A DNA stretch of 64,000 bases from positions 1-64,000 of the forward strand of contig JAJDBF010000012.1 of the NCBI GenBank assembly GCA_029261535.1. The letters run 5' to 3'. The position numbers and the translations under genes are program-made. Below are positions 58,837 through 64,000 of this stretch, piece after piece; the first letter of the stretch is position 1; each line of letters starts with the position of its first letter. Under the pieces are notes generated by a model. That model saw only the letters and a program-made list of their open reading frames with translations, was not told the DNA's origin and searched no databases. This DNA comes from Nitrospinaceae bacterium. GTDB lineage: Bacteria; Nitrospinota; Nitrospinia; Nitrospinales; Nitrospinaceae.

Positions 58837-59220
58837 ATGACAGACAGCAATTCGGAACTGAGGGAGTTCAGCCGGGTTCCTTTCAAAATGGTGGCAGATT
58901 TGAAAGTGGGTGACCTGGATTGTCCGGTGGCGAATATCCGGGATCTCAGTATGAAGGGAATTTTTCTGGAGTGTGATGTCTCTTTGGAAAAAGGAGCGGT
59001 TTGCCAGGTCAATTTAAAGCTGGAAGGGGTGGAACCTCCCGTTGAAATTATGGTGCAAGGGGAAATCCAGCGGATTGAAAAGAGTGGCTATGGAATTAGC
59101 TTCAGCCAGATTCAGTTGGAAAGCTATGAGCACCTCAATCATATCGTGCAATTGAATGCCAAGAACCCGCACCAGTCGGAAGATGAAATCAAAAGCCACT
59201 TGGGTTTGAATCCTCGCTAG
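58837..59220 (+). CDS. PilZ-domain protein (c-di-GMP receptor)
   Basis: A 127-residue single-domain protein. REFSR (RxxxR) near residue 9 and DLSMKG (D/NxSxxG) near residue 40 are the c-di-GMP-binding motifs. Such proteins relay c-di-GMP to motility, secretion or polysaccharide systems. ATG 58837 follows AGGAGG by 6 bases. The target is not indicated by neighbours. Confidence 0.85.
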   Translation: MTDSNSELREFSRVPFKMVADLKVGDLDCPVANIRDLSMKGIFLECDVSLEKGAVCQVNLKLEGVEPPVEIMVQGEIQRIEKSGYGISFSQIQLESYEHLNHIVQLNAKNPHQSEDEIKSHLGLNPR

Positions 59221-59353
59221 CAGAATCTCACGGGGCAACGCGCAACCTGATATTTGTATCGTTTGAGTCTTAATGATTTCCGCCAAGGCGTGTGCAAGCA
59301 CCCTGACGATCAACTATATTTTAATTCGTAACCTTCTGCTTCGGAATTTGACA

Positions 59354-59487
59354 AGAGACCTTTGCATAATCGAAAGCGCAAAGGTGAATTTCTTCACTCC
59401 ACAGAGTTTGTCCCTGGCATTGTTGAAAAGAAACGTGCCATCCTTGTTATTCACATTTGAAAGACAAACAATTACGCAAAGGCCTCT
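59354..59487. mobile_element. MITE-like element with 17-bp terminal inverted repeats
   Basis: AGAGACCTTTGCATAAT (59354-59370) and its inverted partner ATTACGCAAAGGCCTCT (59471-59487) match with two differences. The 134-base interval has no transposase. The GAGACCTTTGCA end resembles IS5-group ends. No clear target duplication is visible. Confidence 0.55.
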
Positions 59488-59530
59488 AAAGCAAAGGAGA
59501 AAGCAGAGTTCTGATTGATCAGAGTGGTTT

Positions 59531-60013
59531 TTATTTCCTGGGTTTAGCAAATACGAAGTCGTGTTTGCTTTGAGATTCGTGACAGGAAAAACAACTCTTT
59601 CCCTTATCTTTCACGAGACGTTGAGTGTGGCTATTGCCAGCAAATCCTTCAAAGCCCCACCCGCCGGTATTTCCGTAGATATTCTTGTTCTTGTGCATAA
59701 CACCAACCAGTTTCCTCTCGCCTTCCTGAATGGTTTTATTCAGTCTCTTGTCCTGCACCAGATCGAATACCAGGACAGAGCCATCCGGGAAGTGGCTGTC
59801 TTCAAAGCCTTTGATGGCTTTTTGGTTGCCGTACACATGATGCAGACCTTGAAAGGGATTTTCCAAAGCATGACCGGGTTCAATAATCATGGACTTGATA
59901 TGAGCCCATCCCAAATAACCTTCCGGGTAATTCACTTTGGAGTCTCCAGCATGGACACAACTGGTAAGCGTTAGAAATACTCCTAATAATCCTGTTGCAA
60001 CGAACGACTTCAT
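59531..60013 (-). CDS. Cytochrome P460-family lipoprotein
   Basis: A 160-residue protein. Signal with lipobox-like LTSC near residue 19, then YPEGYLGWAHIKSMII, GLHHVYGNQKAIKGFEDSHFPDGSVLVFDL, YGNTGGWGFEGFAG and the c-type heme motif CFSCH (residues 141-145). P460-type enzymes oxidise hydroxylamine or handle NO; a Lys cross-link to heme is known in the family. ATG 60013 has GGAG eight bases upstream. Divergent from a MarR-type regulator. Confidence 0.85.
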   Translation of the reverse strand: MKSFVATGLLGVFLTLTSCVHAGDSKVNYPEGYLGWAHIKSMIIEPGHALENPFQGLHHVYGNQKAIKGFEDSHFPDGSVLVFDLVQDKRLNKTIQEGERKLVGVMHKNKNIYGNTGGWGFEGFAGNSHTQRLVKDKGKSCFSCHESQSKHDFVFAKPRK

Positions 60014-60086
60014 TTTTTTCTCCATTTTTGAGGGGCATGGTTTAAAATGTTTTGACTCGAAACTAAAATACCAGTCGGAGAAAAAT

Positions 60087-60115
60087 TTGTCAAAGTAATT
60101 TCGATTCGATACAAT
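60087..60115 (+). promoter_or_regulatory. Promoter of the MarR-type gene, probably leaderless transcript
   Basis: TTGTCA (60087-60092), 17-base spacer, TACAAT (60110-60115). The expected start point (about 60121-60123) coincides with the ATG at 60123, and no Shine-Dalgarno exists. Confidence 0.6.
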
Positions 60116-60122
60116 TAGCATT

Positions 60123-60692
60123 ATGAATGCTGAGCTTTTTTACGATTACATTGAGCGAATATCCTGTTTTTTCCGATCAGAAATCCGACTAGCGGGCATT
60201 GAATATGATCTTCACCCGATTCAACTGAATGCGCTCTATTTTTTGAATCGGTGCAATCGTTATTCAGATACACATCAGGGTGTTTCAGAGTATTTTGGGC
60301 TGACAAAAGGGACGGTATCTCAGACTCTCAAGACTTTAGAGAACAAAGGCTTGATAACCAAAGAGCAGGACAAGCAGGACGGCAGGGTTTTTCATCTTAA
60401 GGTTACAGAAGAAGGGGAAAAGCTTATAGAGAGTTTTTTACCGACTCAAACTGGAAAGAGGGCACTGAAAACTCTGGATGATGAAACCCAGACACAGCTA
60501 GTTGAAAGTCTTCGCCAATTGCTACAGTCCATGCAGAAATCGAATGAGATGAAACTATTTGGTATTTGCCGAACTTGTCGGTTTAATCAAAATCGTGGAA
60601 AGGCGGGAATTTTCTGCGAGCTCACTCAGGAAAGTCTCAGCAGGACAGATATCGGTTTAATATGCAGGGAATACGAATGCCAGGAAGCATAG
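60123..60692 (+). CDS. MarR-family regulator with Cys-rich C-terminal extension
   Basis: A 189-residue protein, longer than typical MarR (about 145). The winged helix spans about residues 30-105 (VSEYFGLTKGTVSQTLKTLENKGLITKEQDKQDGR). The extension has GICRTCRFN, GIFCELT and ICREYECQ, five or more Cys that may bind an Fe-S cluster or zinc. With cytochrome P460 divergent and 109 bases away, NO or redox sensing is a plausible but unproven role. Confidence 0.75.
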   Translation: MNAELFYDYIERISCFFRSEIRLAGIEYDLHPIQLNALYFLNRCNRYSDTHQGVSEYFGLTKGTVSQTLKTLENKGLITKEQDKQDGRVFHLKVTEEGEKLIESFLPTQTGKRALKTLDDETQTQLVESLRQLLQSMQKSNEMKLFGICRTCRFNQNRGKAGIFCELTQESLSRTDIGLICREYECQEA

Positions 60693-60788
60693 CGATGGTT
60701 TAAGGGTGGAGACGCTCTTCAACGCTTCAATTATTAGGAGTGAGTGCGTATTTGATGTTGCTGTTTTATGGTTTTTAATTAGATTCGT

Positions 60789-61280
60789 TTAACGCGTATT
60801 TTTTTCTTCAGGCAATTCCAGAAGTTGAAATTCAATCAGGTCACCCTGACATTCAAAGCTCAGGCGGGTTAGTTCTGTTGTTTTCGGAAACTGAAGATCT
60901 TCTGCTTTGAAGGACATGATGGGAAGTTCGAGAGAAGAGGGTTGGGGGACGAGGTTTTTAAAGTTTCCACCTATCTGATTTGCCAGTTCCTTGAGGGTGT
61001 CTTCGATATTCTCGTCCTGCATGGAGGGGTCACTCTCTCCGAAAAATTTTATGGCGGCTTTGTTGGTCAGGGTTGAGGGAAGGGTGATGACCAGCCAGCC
61101 ATTCCAGCGTCCCTTGATGCTGATAGCGCACCGGAGGTTTTCATCTTCTGCAACGGGCTGTGCGAGTTCCTTGCGGGTGAGGGAAAGACCGAGTGCGGTG
61201 GTCCAGACCATCTCGGCGCAATGGCAGATTTCATTTTCCATGTATTGCATGAGCGCGGTTTTATTCTGTTTCAGAGCCAT
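60789..61280 (-). CDS. CheX-like chemotaxis phosphatase, second copy
   Basis: A 163-residue protein with ISIKGRWNGWLVITLPSTLTNKAAIKFFGE and ENIEDTLKELANQIGGNFKNLVP, the CheX fold pattern in which Glu/Asn of the E-x-x-N motif (here ELANQIGGN) hydrolyse CheY phosphate. It overlaps the first copy by 20 bases and is the last gene of the cheY-cheR-cheX unit. The two copies share about a third of residues by eye. Confidence 0.7.
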   Translation of the reverse strand: MALKQNKTALMQYMENEICHCAEMVWTTALGLSLTRKELAQPVAEDENLRCAISIKGRWNGWLVITLPSTLTNKAAIKFFGESDPSMQDENIEDTLKELANQIGGNFKNLVPQPSSLELPIMSFKAEDLQFPKTTELTRLSFECQGDLIEFQLLELPEEKNTR

Positions 61281-61731
61281 TGGTTTCAATTTTCTTCAAT
61301 ACAGAAATTGAAAATGGCTTGTTATCGCAACGGAAGGAAGTCAGGCAGATCAATTCACTTCCGGGGACGCGCAGGTCAACATTAGTGGTTGTGACAGTAG
61401 GCAGGGAAAGGAAGCAGGGCTCAGGAAACATGGATTTGAGATTACCTCCAGTCATGTTGGCAAGTTCCCCAAGAGCATCCTGGATATCCTGGATTTCTGC
61501 TTCATCTTCTGGGACAGAAAACATGATGGCGGCGGCCTTTCTCGCCAATGTAGCAGGGCAATGAAGGGTGATCGTGCCAGACCATTTACCTGTAATATGA
61601 ACGAAACTTGCCAGGGCATTTTCCAACTGATTGGGTTGGAAAATTGTTTCAGATTTAATGGCATCAAGGCCAAGAACATTTTTCCAGATAGTCTCTGTAT
61701 ATTCTGTAATATCGCTTTCGAGATGATCCAT
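61261..61731 (-). CDS. CheX-like chemotaxis phosphatase, first copy
   Basis: A 156-residue protein. VHITGKWSGTITLHCPATLARKAAAIMFSVPEDEAEIQDIQDALGELANMTGGNLKSMFP is the CheX pattern, with ELANMTGGN at the active-site helix. ATG 61731 lies just inside the cheR stop region (6 bases downstream). Substrate is presumably the CheY upstream. Both copies in tandem suggests a heterodimer or separate targets. Confidence 0.72.
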   Translation of the reverse strand: MDHLESDITEYTETIWKNVLGLDAIKSETIFQPNQLENALASFVHITGKWSGTITLHCPATLARKAAAIMFSVPEDEAEIQDIQDALGELANMTGGNLKSMFPEPCFLSLPTVTTTNVDLRVPGSELICLTSFRCDNKPFSISVLKKIETNGSETE

Positions 61732-61736
61732 TTTGC

Positions 61737-62561
61737 TTAACCTTTCAGATTGTAGCACCCTGATTGAGGCAATTGGAGTCGCTCAAAGGAGGAGTCAATA
61801 TTCATTGTCGTTTCCGCCGCCCCGAGAAAAAGATAACCGCCGGGTTTCAGCACCTTCCGAATCTTTCCGAGGATACTTTTTTTTGTTTCCACATCAAAGT
61901 ATATCAGCACATTTCTAAGAAACATGATGTCGACCCTGGGTAATACTGGGAAAGGCTGGGATAGATTGATCTCCCGGAACTCAATCATTTTGAGAAGGTC
62001 ATCCTTTACTTTCCAATGGGTGCCGTCCCGCTCAAAAAACTTGACCATCAGCAGGGCCGGGAGTCCTCTGTTAATTTCAAGTTGAGAATATTTCCCGCCT
62101 CGACAACGATCGAGCATTTCTCTCGAGATATCACTGCTGATAAATTTGATTTTCCAATTGAGAAGTTGAGGGAAATCATTTCTAAGGATCATTGCGATGG
62201 TAAACGGTTCTTGCCCGCTCGAGCTCGCACCGCACCAGATATTCAACTCCTTGATGCTTTTATTCTTTTCGAGAATGTCTGGCAGGACATTTTTTTTCAG
62301 GGCTTCAAAAGGATGGATGTCCCGAAAGAAGGAGGTTTCGTTGGTGGTCAGAGCGTCCACCACTTTGTCGGACAGGCCGTTTCTCATTCCCCCTGCACGG
62401 AGCTTGGATACCAGAATCTGAATGCTCTCAAAACCCTCGCTGTGCAGAAGGGGCAGCATTCTGGATTCGACAAGGTACTCTTTGCCAGGCTCGAGAACGA
62501 TGGCGGAGCGATCAAGGACCAGCTTCCTTATGTAATCAAAATCTCCAGTTGCAATGCCCAT
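61737..62561 (-). CDS. cheR: CheR-type protein methyltransferase
   Basis: A 274-residue protein of family length. An N-terminal helical domain (about 1-75) then TTNETSFFRDIHPFEALKKNVLP, LNIWCGASSSGQEPFTIAMIL (SAM loop), SSDISREMLDRCRGGKYSQLEINRGLP and MFLRNVLIYFDVETKKSILGKI. It methylates glutamates of chemoreceptors using SAM. No receptor is visible in this window. Confidence 0.93.
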   Translation of the reverse strand: MGIATGDFDYIRKLVLDRSAIVLEPGKEYLVESRMLPLLHSEGFESIQILVSKLRAGGMRNGLSDKVVDALTTNETSFFRDIHPFEALKKNVLPDILEKNKSIKELNIWCGASSSGQEPFTIAMILRNDFPQLLNWKIKFISSDISREMLDRCRGGKYSQLEINRGLPALLMVKFFERDGTHWKVKDDLLKMIEFREINLSQPFPVLPRVDIMFLRNVLIYFDVETKKSILGKIRKVLKPGGYLFLGAAETTMNIDSSFERLQLPQSGCYNLKG

Positions 62562-62615
62562 AACACCTTTATCAGGAAAAAGGAAAATTTAGAGTTGGCG
62601 AAGAAAAAATGGTCT

Positions 62616-62999
62616 TCAGGTGGAGTTAACGGCTATTCCCATCATGCTTAGTTTTTCCTGAATCATTTCTTTGGTAAACGGTTTCATAATGTATTCATTG
62701 GCACCCGCTTCGAGAGCTTTGACCACTTGCGACATTTCAGTTTCCGTAGTGACCATCATGAGCCGCATGCCATCATATTTTGAATGTTTCCTGACTTCAC
62801 AGACCAATTCATAGCCGTTCATTTCCGGCATATTCCAGTCCACGAGAGCCAGTTCAAACGGGGCACTGGATTCAATAACCTGAAACGCTTCTTTACCGTC
62901 AGATGCTTCGCTGACTTCAAGTCCCATGCCAGTCAGCATCTGTGTCAGTATTCGCCGGATGGCCTTTGAGTCATCGACTACCAATGCACGCACATTCAC
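62616..62999 (-). CDS. cheY: CheY-like response regulator
   Basis: A 127-residue receiver-only protein. VVDDSKAIRRIL holds the acidic pair, LVDWNMPEMNG the phospho-acceptor Asp, MVTTE the Thr and IMKPFT the conserved Lys. It is the first gene of the che unit, 54 bases ahead of cheR. Its kinase is outside this window. Confidence 0.92.
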   Translation of the reverse strand: MNVRALVVDDSKAIRRILTQMLTGMGLEVSEASDGKEAFQVIESSAPFELALVDWNMPEMNGYELVCEVRKHSKYDGMRLMMVTTETEMSQVVKALEAGANEYIMKPFTKEMIQEKLSMMGIAVNST

Positions 63000-63112
63000 C
63001 TCCCGTTAACTTTATAAAAAATCCAAACCCACAGGTTGCCTTCATTAAAATTAGATTAAGGGGAAAAATTTTTCTGTCAATGGAAAAAGAAAGGGCAGGA
63101 GTTGTTGTGGGC

Positions 63113-63170
63113 GAAAAAAAAGAAAATCCCGTAGCCGGCACCAAAGGAGGCGGGTTCCGGCTACGGGATT
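63113..63170 (-). terminator. Terminator with a perfect 14-bp stem
   Basis: AATCCCGTAGCCGG (63125-63138) pairs fully with CCGGCTACGGGATT (63157-63170); on the minus strand TTCTTTTTTTTCG follows. It ends the 63193-63915 transcript before the che genes. Confidence 0.9.
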
Positions 63171-63192
63171 ACAAGTGTTTTTTTACTGAATA

Positions 63193-63915
63193 CTACTCGG
63201 CGTTTTCGTCGAGACCTTCTTCAAGTTCGTGCATGAACAGTTGAGCATTTTCTTTTGTTGCTTTTGCACGCTCGATTTTTCGTGCTTTGATCTCTTCGAG
63301 TTCTTCCTTGCCCTCGGATGTTTCCGCCCAAGGTGTCAGGCCGCCTTTCTTAAGGCGGATGATGGCGTCTTTCACTTTCCCGATTTTTTCCGAATCAAAA
63401 TCGCGCAGGGAGAGCAGAGCATCTTCGTGACCATCGTAAGCGCACCAAGCCTGCGTGTAACAGTTGGTGTTGGCGCGGATCATTTTGAGTGTGATGTTGG
63501 CAAAGTGACAGTGAACCCCGATTAAAGCACATACATGAATTTTATTGTGCTGGATCGTGAGGTTTGGGTGACAAGGGTTGATCACCGCTTCCGGATCAAT
63601 CTTAGGGTAGATAGGACGATAGTCCGGCATCGGAATAATATTCATACCGGGGACTTCCTTGACCAGGTCCAGAGCCAGTGTTGCTTTGTGACGAGTCTCC
63701 TCGGTCCATCCCCAAACCAGCATCGGTCCCGGAAACAGAGTCGGGTTTCTGCGGGTCAGTAATTTTTCGGCAGAAATTTCATAAGCCTTTTCCTGATCAA
63801 CATGTTCACCTTCAACAAGGGCGGCCTTGTCCGAACCCTTTACGGGTTGGAAGATTCCCATGGATGCTGCAGAAGGGGGAAGAAATCCCGCCGGGCCTAA
63901 TTCTAATTTTGGCAT
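63193..63915 (-). CDS. CO dehydrogenase beta-subunit-like family protein (tentative)
   Basis: A 240-residue soluble protein. Motifs include RRNPTLFPGPMLVWGWTEETRHKATLALDLV, IIPMPDYRPIYPKIDPEAVINPCHPNLTIQHNKIHVCALIGVHCHFANITLKMIRANTNCYTQAWCAYDGHEDALLSLRDF. It recalls the family called carbon monoxide dehydrogenase beta subunit/acetyl-CoA synthase epsilon, found with 2-oxoacid:ferredoxin oxidoreductases in some autotrophs; I recall this but cannot verify it. GGAGG precedes ATG 63915. Partners, if any, would lie beyond the window edge. Confidence 0.45.
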   Translation of the reverse strand: MPKLELGPAGFLPPSAASMGIFQPVKGSDKAALVEGEHVDQEKAYEISAEKLLTRRNPTLFPGPMLVWGWTEETRHKATLALDLVKEVPGMNIIPMPDYRPIYPKIDPEAVINPCHPNLTIQHNKIHVCALIGVHCHFANITLKMIRANTNCYTQAWCAYDGHEDALLSLRDFDSEKIGKVKDAIIRLKKGGLTPWAETSEGKEELEEIKARKIERAKATKENAQLFMHELEEGLDENAE

Positions 63916-64000
63916 TCTTTAAAACCTCCGGTTAATCCAGACTTGTAATGATGAGCTAGATATTTAAAAACGTTGCTGTATTTGCAAAGGGTAATTTTTC

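Overview
The window is a stretch of a Gram-negative bacterial chromosome interrupted by one complete-looking, lambda-like siphovirus prophage of about 36.2 kb (2434-38656). Gram-negative character is shown by an outer-membrane beta-barrel gene, an O-antigen ligase-like gene and lipoproteins. Host genes (GltBD, LeuA, CmoA, DnaK/GrpE/DnaJ, a CheX/CheR/CheY group, a cytochrome P460 and a CO-dehydrogenase-beta-like protein) would suit a Nitrospinota/Nitrospina-like or deltaproteobacterium-like organism. That is inference from protein style only; no marker gene settles it.

Layout. 1-2433: host flank with small membrane proteins and short leader ORFs. 2434-38656: prophage in a tRNA-Pro(CGG) gene, with a 46-bp duplication of the tRNA 3' part at each end. 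Left to right: terminator and integrase arm sites; a replication gene containing an iteron-type origin; a methylase, HU-like protein and RusA resolvase; a lysis/accessory block; cos-type terminase, portal and a protease-capsid fusion; head-tail and tail genes with a -1 frameshift site; a tail fibre with a signal peptide. A leftward moron block (31278-34667) follows with secreted/membrane proteins and a Panacea-domain toxin-antitoxin candidate. Then come the CI-like repressor with paired operators, a structured early leader, a phage initiator-like tRNA-Met, excisionase and integrase. 38611-38687: intact tRNA-Pro. 38738-64000: host genes.

How it works together. In the excised circle the early rightward promoter (about 35221) would read through xis and int, across attP, towards a terminator (2641-2681) and the replication/late genes. 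Integration puts the host chromosome between the early promoter and the replication genes. The phage carries no obvious helicase or loader; its initiator has a C-terminal DnaA-domain-I-like module that could recruit host DnaB. In the host part, gltB-gltD, dnaK/grpE/dnaJ, fmdB-tRNA-Pro, leuA-cmoA and cheY-cheR-cheX-cheX are readable transcription units, and a divergent MarR-type regulator faces a cytochrome P460 gene.

Best leads: the DnaA-I-containing initiator with internal iterons, the PanA/membrane-protein pair and moron block, the duplicated fragment flanking an unknown gene, the phage initiator-like tRNA, tail fibres with signal peptides, the structured early leader, and a candidate 6S-like RNA upstream of gltB.
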